Source: Entamoeba invadens IP1 (Eukaryota; Evosea; Mastigamoebida; Endamoebidae). From it: 64,000 nucleotides of DNA. Positions 31,201-42,202 of the stretch are shown piece after piece (position 1 is the stretch's first letter; every line of letters begins with the position of its first letter). A program made the position numbers and the translations under genes. The DNA lies in assembly GCF_000330505.1 (NCBI RefSeq), contig NW_004440445.1:298646-362645 (forward strand), read 5' to 3'. Below the pieces are notes generated by a model that was not told the origin of the DNA, did no database searches, and worked only from the letters and a program-made list of their open reading frames with translations.

Positions 31201-34200
31201 TCTTCAATGTGTTTCCCAAACCTCGGGTCTTTGAAAAGACCACAAAACTCTCTGTGGTTTCCATGTGTACACTCACGCTTGCCAATGTATCTGATGACAA
31301 TGAAATAACCGAATTTTTACCAGTAACATCCAAAGAAGCAAATGGAGTGTTTATTTGCAACTCAACACCACTCAGAGAATCCAAAGTAACATCACTTACT
31401 AACTGTAAAATAGATGGTTTGAAGTCTGATGTAAAAGAAAATGACGACAAAGTTGTAGTAAGAGATATTGTGCACTTCGAACGAATTGAAGTGCAAGGGC
31501 AACTATAATCCGTACTCCCTTCAAATACATAAATGTCATTCACATAGTCACATCTTCTTTCATAAAGTCCAAGTGATTTGCATGTTCTTTTCTCATCAGT
31601 ATAAACACCACTAAGAACAACAAAGTTGTCACATCGAAGTGACGCGCCTGTGATCTTTCTACTTCTTGCATACAGTAATATAAGTGGTGCTGTGATAAGT
31701 GCGTCATATCCGGAGTTCAAAACAACGTTAAGAGCAGTTGTTGAAGGATCAATTCCAAACACGCCTTGTGTGTTCTTAGATTCCAAGCGTGTGACTTGGA
31801 GTTGTGTTGTTGTTGTCGAAATGTTTGCAAAGCCAGTTGAGCTCAACATTTTCAAACTTTTTAAATTTACGATTGGCGATGTAAATTCGATGTTTTTTGT
31901 TATTTCAAAAGAGCCACTTGTATTTCCAAGACCAACTTTAATGTTATCTCCAGTTGATACAATTTTGTAATCAGCGACTCCTTCAATGGTTCCAATAACA
32001 GAATTTGAAACAGAAAACGTCATCACAAAGGTGGAAACAGCCACTTTCACTTTTGAGATCTCGACAATGCTACTCATCTCAATCGACACACCTTCATTGT
32101 TTTCAATTTCACTCATCCATGTTATACCAGACAATAAATAAACATCATCCGCATTTCGTTTGTATTCAAAATTGTTTATTTGAAGAGTTGTCCCAATGAT
32201 ACTCCCCAGAGTAGCAGTTTGAATAGTCGAACTTCCAAATATTGAGATCGTGTTTTTCTTAGGAACAGTCAATGTTCCAACACTTCCATAGACCTTGATT
32301 TTATTTGTTTCACTTTGTAAAGTATTCATCGTTGTCGCTATAACTGTGGTATCATAAGAACCAACAGTGACTGTGTTTTGACCTCCAGATATTTCCAATA
32401 AAGTTATTTTACTTGCAGCCAATCCATTGAATGTGTAAATACCATCAGTCCCTTCAATTTGTACTGTACCAAGTGTACTAAACCCATTGATATTTCTTGT
32501 TGGAGAAGTTTTCTCGATAATAACCTTGTTCAACATTCCAACATCCAATGTAATAAAAGTTGTTGTTGGGTATATTTCACAGTTTGATGTTTCACAGGGG
32601 CAATATATTTGATCAAAAACAGAGGAGGTATAAATGTTCCCATTCATTTTACACTTCACAGTGTTGTATTGAGAAGTTGTTGGACAGTACCTTATCAATC
32701 TGTTATTTGAAAGAAGTGTCATATTAGTTTGAATTTGTGAAGTTGAAAATTCATTTCCTTTCGATGTCGATGCAAAATCAACACATTGAGTCCCTGTTAC
32801 ACTTCCAATCGCAAGTTTGTTCGCGGCAGTTGTTGTTGTAATAACAGATCCTTTGTTTGTGTGTTCTTCATTTGGGAGAATGAGTGTCGTTATCTTCAAA
32901 ATATCAAAGAAGAGAATTTTAGTTGTTTTAGCCACACTCATTGTTGTACAAATTGTTGGCGTATTTAAAGTCACTTGTGTCATTGCAGTGAAATCACAGC
33001 TATCAAAGTTAATTTGTGAACTTCCAGTTGTTGAAAGTACACTTCCGGACTCAACAGAAACGGTTTTGTAATACGCAGCGGTTGTGCTTTTATAGTCGGA
33101 AGATATCAAATTGTATACAGCTGGACTTTTTGAGTTAAACAATTCACAGTCCGTCTGTTCAAAAGATCCACTTTTGAATACACAATTACACCCAATATTT
33201 GAGGTCGTTGAAGTGACTCTGAAATATCCATCACTTAATGTGCATGAATGTATAGTGTTAGTAATCACATTTGTTTGTCTTGTTGTGAATAAATAATTGA
33301 TATCTTCAAATACAACTGAAGTGATTTGCAAAGCAGACAAGTCGATGTAGTTTGTCAGAGTCAACTTCAGAGTGACTTCATTGATCACCAATTTACCATC
33401 TCCACTTGTTTTAAATAAACTCTCAATTGGAATTGACATTTTGTCCACAATGACGCTCCCACTTGCTGTCAATGTTATTGCATTTGTTGGCAAATTTAAT
33501 GTCTTCCAATTTTTATCAGTAAGGGTCACAGATTGTGGTACTTGAAGTGTAAGGTATTGACTGTATTCAACACAATCCTTTTGAACATAACCAATGATAC
33601 TTTCCGACACAATGTTTGGATCACAGTAACAATTTTCTGTATTTGTTTTGGAGTATCTATACATCGCTCCTAATGTACAAACTTGAAACAGTCCCAACGT
33701 GTTTGATATTCCAGTTGGCGCGATAAAAGCAATTGTGTTTGTGAAATCTGCACTCACAACAAGTTGGCCTATCGTTGGTACTAAGTTGAATTTAACATAA
33801 GCGTTGTTACTTAAAGTTAATTTCTGTATATTCAAACTTCCACTCATTGTTGTGTCGAGGTCTAAGGTCAGTGTTTTTACTGTAAGTGTCTTCCCAGAAA
33901 TGATAGTTATATCAAAGGGCGTTCCCTCATTCTTTAATGTATTCCACGTTCTACTATCTTTAAATTCTGAACTTCCTGTTATTTTGAGATTGAGGTATTC
34001 GCTATAGACACTACAGTCACCTTCAACATATGTCTCTAAATTGCCATTTGGTGTACAGTCACACCCAATCGTGTTTGTTGAATATCTTCCTATGGAATCA
34101 GTAATTGAACATTGACTTACCAAGTTCCCAATTTGTGAAGAAGGTGGTGAAACAATTACAAAACCACTTTCTGCACTATTTGTTGTTACAGTTGTTGGAA

Positions 34201-36538
34201 CTGTTGAAATAAGAGCCTGCCCATTAACGCCATTTATAGTACCAATTTTCAAAGAACCCGTTCCATTCACTGTAATCGTATTTTTAACGTTTGTAGAACT
34301 AAATTCGATTGCATTTCCACTCGATGTAATTGTGATTGGGTTACTATTTTCAAATCCATAAAAATTCAAATTTGAAGTAACAGTCAACGAATTCGATGAA
34401 GTACTTAGTATTCTCTCAGATGCATAATTTTGGCAATCAAACACGTCATAAATGGTATTTGATGTGATTGTTGTTGTAGAGGGAATACAATTACAATTTT
34501 CAGTTGACCCTTCTGTGTAATATCTTTTATGCGTAACACCAGTAAGAGCAGCACATGATATGGTGACTCCTGTTGGGTTGATTGCGTTTCCAACAAAGAG
34601 TAAAGTATTAATGTTTGCTGTAGTCACTAAATTTGTGTATTGAATATGACTAAACAAACAATTGACATCACCATTCAATGTCAGTTCATTTTGAACGATG
34701 AGATTTCCAATAATAGAAGTCGAGTGTGTAGGTGCAAATGATAATACAGTCAGTGTTAATCCATCACCAACGGTAATGGTATAATCTTCACTTGAAGAGA
34801 TCGTTTTCCATTGGGCACTTTTTGTTGTTGCAAAAACTGATGGGACAATCAAATCATAAGAAGTCGAAGCAAACGACTTTTCACAATCGCTTTGGTCATA
34901 TCCCAATAGATCAGTGCTTCCAAGTGATTTACATTCACACAATGGGTCTACGGGTAGTCCAATATAAAATCGGCTTTTACCATCAACTCCATTTACACAA
35001 GTTTTTGTTAACCCACTCAAACTCGCCGATTTGGCAATTAAAACAATTCCACTTTGAATTCCTGTTGTCACTGTATTTGTTACAGTCAAATCCCCAAAGA
35101 TGGAAACCCCACTTGTTGAGCCCAAAGTTAAAGAATTTGAGACTGAAAGAGGCACATCAATATTTACATTCTTCGAAAAGAAAACGTTGGTAGCAGTCAA
35201 AGTCACTCCTTCACTCATGGTCATTGTCGTTTCTTCATTGGATTGAATTTTCATCCATGTTCTTGATGCAATAATAGTTCTTGAAAGTGGCAAGTTTAAC
35301 ACTCGATATGCAGAATCCGTGACGCAATCAGACTCTACATACTCATCTCCTGTTTTTGTGGAATCAAAGTTGCATTGACATATCACGTCTTCACTCGAAT
35401 CAATTGTGGCAAACCGTTTATAAGTACCGCCACAAAACGCCTTCACGTTTGTCCCGCTCACAGTTGTATCACTCGCAACAAAAAGTATTTTATTTGTCAT
35501 GTTAACTCCTTCTGGTAAAGTCACATCATTGATTGTCACAGAAGCTCCACTGTCAACGTTAATCATAATTTGTGGTGTATTTTCAGGTATAACAATGTTC
35601 ATTGTTAGTGTTGCTTTAACATTAAAAATTGCCCCATTTGCATCTATTTTGAAGTCATTTAAAGTGAGTGATGTTGCAGTGTCAACTGTTACACTTGGTA
35701 CTTCGTCAACACCACACCCAGACAATTTAAGACCGCCATACTTCTCTCCCATTTTTGTTGTTGTGTAATGACACCCTGCTACAAATTGTAAATACTCAAT
35801 ATACTGCTCACAATCATTTTTGTCCCAAGTGCCGTTACTTAACTTATTACACGTGCAGTCCTCTATTATAGGTTCTGTGTCATTAAAACCAAACCTGATG
35901 TTTCCGTTTTTCATCACACACATCACTTGATTGATATAGTTTGGACGTGCCAAAACATTGGAATCCGTTGTTGTCATGACATACCCTCGATATGATGTTA
36001 TAGTACTACTGAAGATATACACTTTAAACTTTCCTTTTATTCTCGCCACTGTGTGATCAGAGAAATCAAATCCCAGTGTTATATAATAATTGTCGTTTTT
36101 ATTTTCAAAATAAGCGTTTACCCTTGGTCGAAATACATAGGGCTTGGAGTCAGAGTTGTCTTCACTTGGATAGAAGTAATAGCTCTGATCTTTTGCGGAG
36201 TCCATGTTATTATAGAGACCCCATTGATTGTTGATACCAGTCATATAAAAGTGGATTGTATCTACCAAACAATTACCCGAATCGTACCACAAAATAAATG
36301 GAACACTTGTTGAAGAGTCTTTAATTGTGATAGTAGTTGGAACACTTTTACTTCGAATCAACAGTCGGTTGAACGTAACACCCCCTAAGACATTGCTTCC
36401 ACTCCTTTCAATTAAAGGGTTGTTGTTAGAATCAACTTTGATTTCATCACATGAGTTTAATGTGGAAATAGTAATCGTGTTATCGTTAATACAATACCCA
36501 AGAACCGTTGTGACAATAAGACTTAGTGCAAAAAGCAT
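28219..36538 (-). CDS. Giant transmembrane receptor kinase (Entamoeba TMK type)
   Basis: Two exons, 36538-28577 and 28518-28219, split by a 58-nt intron (GTTTGT...TAG) inside the kinase activation segment. The join restores GVGTPMYMAPEV. Total about 2753 residues. Order: signal peptide (MLFALSLIVTTVLGYC); about 1790 residues of beta-rich ectodomain with a repeating C-x-C...DC module; about 500 residues of CxxC-rich (furin/growth-factor-receptor-like) repeats; one membrane helix near 2303-2333; an Ig/MSP-like domain; then a kinase with Gly loop GEGAFG near 2491, VAVKQM, HRDIKPDN near 2603 and DFGSS. All catalytic motifs are intact. TMKs act at the surface in nutrient sensing and phagocytosis. 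Confidence 0.93.
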
Positions 36539-37255
36539 TAGTCAATGTTTGAATAAAAAAGTAGTGCTTTTTCTTCTTTTAATGATTCTAATTATTCCTA
36601 ATAATTCAAAACCATTCATTTTAATTCTTTTTATTAGTTTGGTATAGTTTTGTTTGAATTCAAACCTTGGATTATTTAAAAATAAAACCCGGTTTTTGAA
36701 ATTTGTAATAAATTTTTGTTAATCAATTATTTTTATAGTAAAAATATAATATTTTAATAAGTATCGTGAAAAATACTGAACAAATGGAATGGTTCCTATT
36801 CATATTGAATGCCGTTGGTTTCGTTTCTTGCTAAATAATTCAAAAGAAAAAAAAACATGAATTATTGTTTGGTGAAGAAAAAATACAAAGAAAAGTTGTT
36901 TAAAAAAATCAGTAAAAATATCATATTATATAATATTTTTATAACACATTTTCAATTATAAAAAACACCATGAAAATTTATTGACTTTTTCAAACGAAAA
37001 ATACGATTTAAAAATAAAACACAAAATTTGTTCTAAAAACCTTAGAAATCCCGTTTTTGTGGAGATTTGAAACCAAAATTCATACGACTTTTAAATTAAC
37101 TTATAATTGGAATAAGATTGAATTGAAAAAAATTCATAAGAAAAGTTTTTAATTTTTTATAATAAAAACATATATTACATTATATAATACATTTGTTATA
37201 TATGCAATACTATTGACTAATTGGTTTTATTATCGTTTAGTGTTGTATAAATCAC
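36539..37255. other. AT-rich spacer
   Basis: About 720 bp upstream of the receptor kinase and downstream of the LRR-like gene (both minus strand). Nothing recognised. Confidence 0.45.
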
Positions 37256-38641
37256 TTAATTAAGAACACAGTTACTTGGTTGTTCTTTCAAATCGAAACC
37301 AAGTTCATCTTTGTATTTACAATTGTTAATAACAACTTCTTTTGAGTTCAGAATTGACTCTTCGTTTATATGCTCTATTCCACATTCAATGAAAGTTATA
37401 GTGGTTGCTTTTTTGAAAAAGACTTCTTGTATACTAGGGCAATATGTTAAGTAAATAATGTCCAACTCTAGTATGTCAAGTCCTTCAATTTTACTCAACA
37501 ATTGGTTGTCTTGTATTTTTATTATTTTTAGAGTCTTTGGGACTTTAATTACCTCAAAGTCACACGCAGTGAAATTGATTTCTATGAGTCTGAATGTTTC
37601 TAAATCAACTTTTGGTAACAAAGCCACTCGTTGAACATTAAGAGTGTGCAGACTGTTTGATATAAAATCCTCCAAATGAAGAAGTAATGTAAAAGCATAT
37701 AAGTTGAGTTGTAAAATCCCTTTAAGCTGTGATTTTGGTTGTGTATGAAATATGTAAGTTTTGGGGCATTGAATACCATCACATAGTATTTGATTTAATG
37801 CGTACAAATCCACCACCTTTTGAAACAAAGGGGTATCAACTTGGTTATATGAAATTTCACATAATTGGTTTTTTTGAAGTAATAGAACTTTTTGAGACAA
37901 AATATCTGTTAGTGGCACTAAAGCTATTTCACAGAAAACAACAACTTTGTTTTGGTTATATAAGTCTTCTTTGATTTGGTGTATGATCTTCAAGTCATCT
38001 GGTCGTATAGTTTTCATTGAGAAAATAATTGTCGTTTCTTTTGATACTTTTAAATATTCTATGTTACTATAAAGTGTTCGAAATGATGATTCAAATTTTA
38101 AAACGACGATTTTGACTTGTTGGCAGACTTTTTCAAGAAACATTTTCTTTATAAAAAACTTTGAGAAAACTACTTTGTGGAGAGTCATCATTTGCCCTAT
38201 TAAATTAGAAAGTGTTATTGACAAAGGAGACTCGATATAAGTGTTTAACAGTGTAATCTCTTTGAAATTACCAACAACCCCTTTGCACCACTCGTACATT
38301 TCATTGTTCCAATGATCAATCGTAACTTTTAAATTTGACATTTTTATTGATTCGAACACTTCTTTTGCTTTTGTTAGATGTTTACTTATCAAGTCTGATA
38401 TATATTCAACTTGTTTGATATCAAAATTCAGTGTATTAATTTTCTTGAACAGCGCAATAGTAAAATACAAGTCTTCAAACGAGTCTTTGATATTTGGGTT
38501 AGTATACAAGTCTTGACACGACTGGAGACATTTTTTGTTAATTAAAATGAACTTCAATATAGTTTCCCTTTTGTTCAAATACAATATCACATTAAGTAAA
38601 TAAAATCTTTCAAGGTTGTTACTCTTGTGTACTACTTCCAT
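37256..38641 (-). CDS. Leucine-rich-repeat-like protein of an Entamoeba multigene type
   Basis: 461 residues from the ATG at 38641. The N-terminus (LERFYLLNVILYLNKRETIL then INKKCLQSC) has the F-box-like helical pattern that heads a large family of Entamoeba LRR-like proteins, as I recall them. The rest is a series of hydrophobic strands about 20-25 residues apart (for example LPKVDLETFRLIEINFTACD, then LKIIKIQDNQLLSKIEGLDI), typical of degenerate leucine-rich repeats. A role in protein-protein interaction, possibly as an SCF substrate receptor, is inferred. No signal peptide or membrane helix. Confidence 0.6.
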   Translation of the reverse strand: MEVVHKSNNLERFYLLNVILYLNKRETILKFILINKKCLQSCQDLYTNPNIKDSFEDLYFTIALFKKINTLNFDIKQVEYISDLISKHLTKAKEVFESIKMSNLKVTIDHWNNEMYEWCKGVVGNFKEITLLNTYIESPLSITLSNLIGQMMTLHKVVFSKFFIKKMFLEKVCQQVKIVVLKFESSFRTLYSNIEYLKVSKETTIIFSMKTIRPDDLKIIHQIKEDLYNQNKVVVFCEIALVPLTDILSQKVLLLQKNQLCEISYNQVDTPLFQKVVDLYALNQILCDGIQCPKTYIFHTQPKSQLKGILQLNLYAFTLLLHLEDFISNSLHTLNVQRVALLPKVDLETFRLIEINFTACDFEVIKVPKTLKIIKIQDNQLLSKIEGLDILELDIIYLTYCPSIQEVFFKKATTITFIECGIEHINEESILNSKEVVINNCKYKDELGFDLKEQPSNCVLN

Positions 38642-38762
38642 CAATTGAATTTAATTATTAAGTAATTTCAGTTTTGTTACACAATTTGTGTGACAAAACT
38701 GTACATTTTTGTATTAAGAAATCAAACAATAAAAATCACTCAGTAATTATTCCAACAGTTTG

Positions 38763-41594
38763 TTACTCTGTTTTCTTTAGTTCATGCACTTTAAATTCGT
38801 TTGTAGAAACAAGCATCTCAAGCCACCCAGCTTTGAACTGGTCAGCAACTCCTTTCTTCGCCCAAACGTTGTTGAGATATGGCAAAAGTTGATTTTGTTC
38901 AATCCCAAAGTTTTCATTGAAGTACGAGACCACCACTCCCTTCGTCGCATTTTCATTCACAACTACAAGTCTCCTCAATACCTCAACCATGTCATCAAAA
39001 TTGTTAGTATGGCACAAATCAAGATTGGCACATATCACTGAATTCGTTATCTCTGCTACTTTGTCTTTGAACAACGCCATCACTGCAATATTTTGATTCA
39101 TAAAGCCTATATATAGCAAATTAAGAATGATATTCAACCCACACATATACACCTCTTTATCTAAATGTCGTATCCCCCAACACGCAATGTCAACAGTCAA
39201 ATCAAAATCACTCTTACTCGTCACAGCAAAACTCGACGAAACCGTTTTACTCGCAATTTCTAAAAACTTGAAGTACGCTCTTCGGATGTCGGGATTCGAC
39301 GACATGTCGTCGCGAATGATTTCAAGGCAACTCGAATTGATTTGTCCATAAAAGTTTCCAACTTCGTCTGTTATTTCACTCCCAAGCTTTTCCATGACAT
39401 TTGCATATAACCACACAACACTCGCTGGACGATACAACTTCGGTGTTTTCACAAACAATGGAATGATCACTCCCCCTAACAAATGGATACTCGTTTTTAA
39501 CTCAATTCGGTCAAGACCCATTAGATACATTGTTATCACCTCGATAATATCACTCAAAACAACAACCATGTTCCCTATCGACAATCCTTTCTCCAACGTA
39601 TAAAACATCCTCCTCATCCCATTTTGATACATCGCCAACACACCAGCTATAATTTGGTTCATGTACCTCATCATTGCACCTTGTGACGTCCTCAAAAGCG
39701 CTTTCAAATCAGAAATCGCTTCTCGAAGACCCCTCTCATTCCTCCACATTTCATCGCTTTCGGTGTTTTGATACTCACAAATGATCTGGTGCGACCGTCC
39801 AAACACTCTTGATATGAATTCTTCACACAACTCGGCGCGACTCAGCCCAATGATAATTCCAAAACACTCAAATAAGCAGTCTCTTTCATTGCGATCCAAA
39901 CACCCCAACACCGAATCAACTTTTAGAGAATTATTGAACGCTTCTAATATATCATTTTGAAGGAGCGTTGCTCCACACGTTATACACAACACACGAAAAG
40001 TGTTCACCGCCATGACACGTACCATTTGACTCTCGTCTCTCATAAATTCAGAAATTTTGTTAATAACGACGTGGAGGAAAACTGGAGTGTTCATTAATAG
40101 TTTTTGGTATGACGATATCACCACTAGCAATCCGCCAGTCAATAACACTCTTTCAGACTTTGTGCTTCCCTTTCCTATTTTGAGGATCAGTATCTCAACA
40201 CATTTCGAGAAGACTGACGACTCAATCGACGGAAGGAGTTGCGACGAAATTGCCGATATCGAATAACAAATCTTCAACACTCTGTGAATAACAGTTTCTT
40301 CGTACAAACATTTCAGCATGAACTCTCCAATACTTGGAACTAATTTGATTAACAAACTCAAACTATCTTTTAATATCGTTTCAAGCACATCATTGATCGA
40401 TTCTACCTTTCTTCGTACTACAACACCATTCTCTTCAACCATTAACATTTCTCGTGGTGCGGGCATCTTACACAGAATCACTTTTAAGATGTTTTGTGCA
40501 ATTACCTCTCTCTGTGGAATCATTGGGTCAACTTCAAAGTTCTTTAATATCTGGAGGAATGCTTCCGAACACGCGAAGAATGCGTCACCGTCACAATTGT
40601 CAGAGAATATCACCAAACTTTGAATTGCATTTATGGCTTCTCCATTCATACGAGTGATCTGGACATTACTTAGAAACTGTGCAACGGTGATTGTCAATAA
40701 TCTGAACGCCATTTTCCTTTGTGGTGTTGTCAAAAACGATTGAAGACTTCCAATTTTCTCGAGAATGATATTTGTGAATGAGACAAGTAAAGGAAGTGGC
40801 GATGGGGGAACTTTCATTTGAGAGATTTCGACAAACACAGAGAGTGTTGATATGAACAACTGACTCTCCGTGTTCACTTTTTGGAGCAGAACAAGAAGTG
40901 CTTCTGCCAATCCCGTTGTTGAGAAGGATTGGAATGTCATGACCCCAATGTACGTTTGTAAAGACTTTAAACATGCGATCAACATCTGTTCGTTTGTTGA
41001 AGTAGTCAAAACAGTCAAAAAGAATTTTGTGATGGTTGGAAGGTTAAGATCCAACGTGTTTTTGAGCTCGAAGATGTGTTGCGTTTGGAGCTTTTCTGAG
41101 TAAATGTCTTCCGCAAGAATTGACAAAATTGAGAGTGAGTTGTTGCATGACAATTCATTCAGTTGTGCTGTTGAAATCACTTCGTCGATGAAGGAGGGGT
41201 AGTACGATGGCCACAGATGTTTTATCAATTCGACCAATAAAGTATCTGCCTTGTTCAAAACGACTTTAGGTATTGCTGCGTCCGAAGAGAGTTGATTAAT
41301 CATATTGAGAACAAATTGTTTAATCGCTTCGATGATTTGTGGTGTAAAAGTGTTCCATTGATTATGAATTGCTGATGACATCACTTGCAGAGCAAAGAGT
41401 CTTGTATTTGTTTCCGACGAGAGGGAAAGGATAGTCGGGACTTTTTGGTATGAATTTGGTTGTGTCAAAAATTGTGTCAATATCGTTTGTGCTCTCGACA
41501 TTAATTGCAAGTCAGTTGTGGAGTTCGCAGTTTGAATGACTTTTTCCAACAGCGAGACGTCGAAAGTGATTGTTGGGTTTAAGATGTTTTCCAT
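38763..41594 (-). CDS. XPO1: Exportin-1 / CRM1 nuclear export receptor
   Basis: 943 residues from the ATG at 41594, against about 1070 in human and yeast. The N-terminal importin-beta domain aligns by eye with CRM1: FDVSLLEKVIQTANSTTD, then VPTILSLSSETNTRLFALQV, then a WPSYYPSFIDEVI segment matching the CRM1 WP-HWP-FI block. The rest is HEAT repeats. Role: RanGTP-dependent export of leucine-rich NES cargoes. The NES-groove region (HEAT 11-12) is present but diverged, with no cysteine I can confidently align to the leptomycin-B-sensitive position. Single exon. This is the second exportin in the window. Confidence 0.85.
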   Translation of the reverse strand: MENILNPTITFDVSLLEKVIQTANSTTDLQLMSRAQTILTQFLTQPNSYQKVPTILSLSSETNTRLFALQVMSSAIHNQWNTFTPQIIEAIKQFVLNMINQLSSDAAIPKVVLNKADTLLVELIKHLWPSYYPSFIDEVISTAQLNELSCNNSLSILSILAEDIYSEKLQTQHIFELKNTLDLNLPTITKFFLTVLTTSTNEQMLIACLKSLQTYIGVMTFQSFSTTGLAEALLVLLQKVNTESQLFISTLSVFVEISQMKVPPSPLPLLVSFTNIILEKIGSLQSFLTTPQRKMAFRLLTITVAQFLSNVQITRMNGEAINAIQSLVIFSDNCDGDAFFACSEAFLQILKNFEVDPMIPQREVIAQNILKVILCKMPAPREMLMVEENGVVVRRKVESINDVLETILKDSLSLLIKLVPSIGEFMLKCLYEETVIHRVLKICYSISAISSQLLPSIESSVFSKCVEILILKIGKGSTKSERVLLTGGLLVVISSYQKLLMNTPVFLHVVINKISEFMRDESQMVRVMAVNTFRVLCITCGATLLQNDILEAFNNSLKVDSVLGCLDRNERDCLFECFGIIIGLSRAELCEEFISRVFGRSHQIICEYQNTESDEMWRNERGLREAISDLKALLRTSQGAMMRYMNQIIAGVLAMYQNGMRRMFYTLEKGLSIGNMVVVLSDIIEVITMYLMGLDRIELKTSIHLLGGVIIPLFVKTPKLYRPASVVWLYANVMEKLGSEITDEVGNFYGQINSSCLEIIRDDMSSNPDIRRAYFKFLEIASKTVSSSFAVTSKSDFDLTVDIACWGIRHLDKEVYMCGLNIILNLLYIGFMNQNIAVMALFKDKVAEITNSVICANLDLCHTNNFDDMVEVLRRLVVVNENATKGVVVSYFNENFGIEQNQLLPYLNNVWAKKGVADQFKAGWLEMLVSTNEFKVHELKKTE

Positions 41595-41738
41595 ATCTTT
41601 TACTTTTATTAGTTTACAATTCAATTCTTTTTAATATAAAAATATAATTTATTTAAATAATTCACAAAACCTTTATGACTAATTCAAGTGATACTATTTT
41701 CATATAATTAAATAAACTATAACTAATAAATACACTGA

Positions 41739-42125
41739 ATGGAGAAACACACCGACAACGAGTCAGACTGTCTTTTAATGTCTCGCGATATCATCACAAT
41801 TGAAGATGAAAAAACACCGCGACGGAGATTAAAAGACGAGAAAATACGAGAGATGATATCACTAGTAGAACAACTGATTCTTCAACACATTACTGCACAG
41901 AAAAAGGGTCGAAATAGGGCTTACGATTATCTCAAAAAAGACCCCCGTTACATCGAAAACACGCTTCCTCGCAAAGGCAAATTGAAACGAGATGTCGAGG
42001 AGAGCCTTGACAATTTATTAAGTCAAGACGACTTAGCAAATTTAGAGCAAGAGTTCACTCTTTTTGAAAAGAAAAGTTCATTAATAGATGCAGTGCAACA
42101 TCAAAAAGTATCCCCATCCAAATGA
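41739..42125 (+). CDS. Small charged protein of unknown function
   Basis: 128 residues from an ATG, with coding-like composition. It is highly charged and predicted helical. A basic block (KTPRRRLKDEKIRE) is followed by an amphipathic helix (MISLVEQLILQHITAQ) and a second basic segment (LPRKGKLKRDVEESLDNLL). No domain recognised. It starts about 145 bp from the exportin-1 start, so the two genes are divergent. It converges with XPB, about 75 bp apart. Confidence 0.5.
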   Translation: MEKHTDNESDCLLMSRDIITIEDEKTPRRRLKDEKIREMISLVEQLILQHITAQKKGRNRAYDYLKKDPRYIENTLPRKGKLKRDVEESLDNLLSQDDLANLEQEFTLFEKKSSLIDAVQHQKVSPSK

Positions 42126-42202
42126 GGTCTCTGTTATTCTTATTCACGTGTGTAAAGTACAATCCATTCCCTCAACACCCAAATGATGAACGATCAAGGC
42201 AA

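Noticed and set aside
30507..31970. Antisense frames under the receptor-kinase ectodomain
   Set aside because: Open only because of the Thr/Ser/Val codon content of the sense gene.
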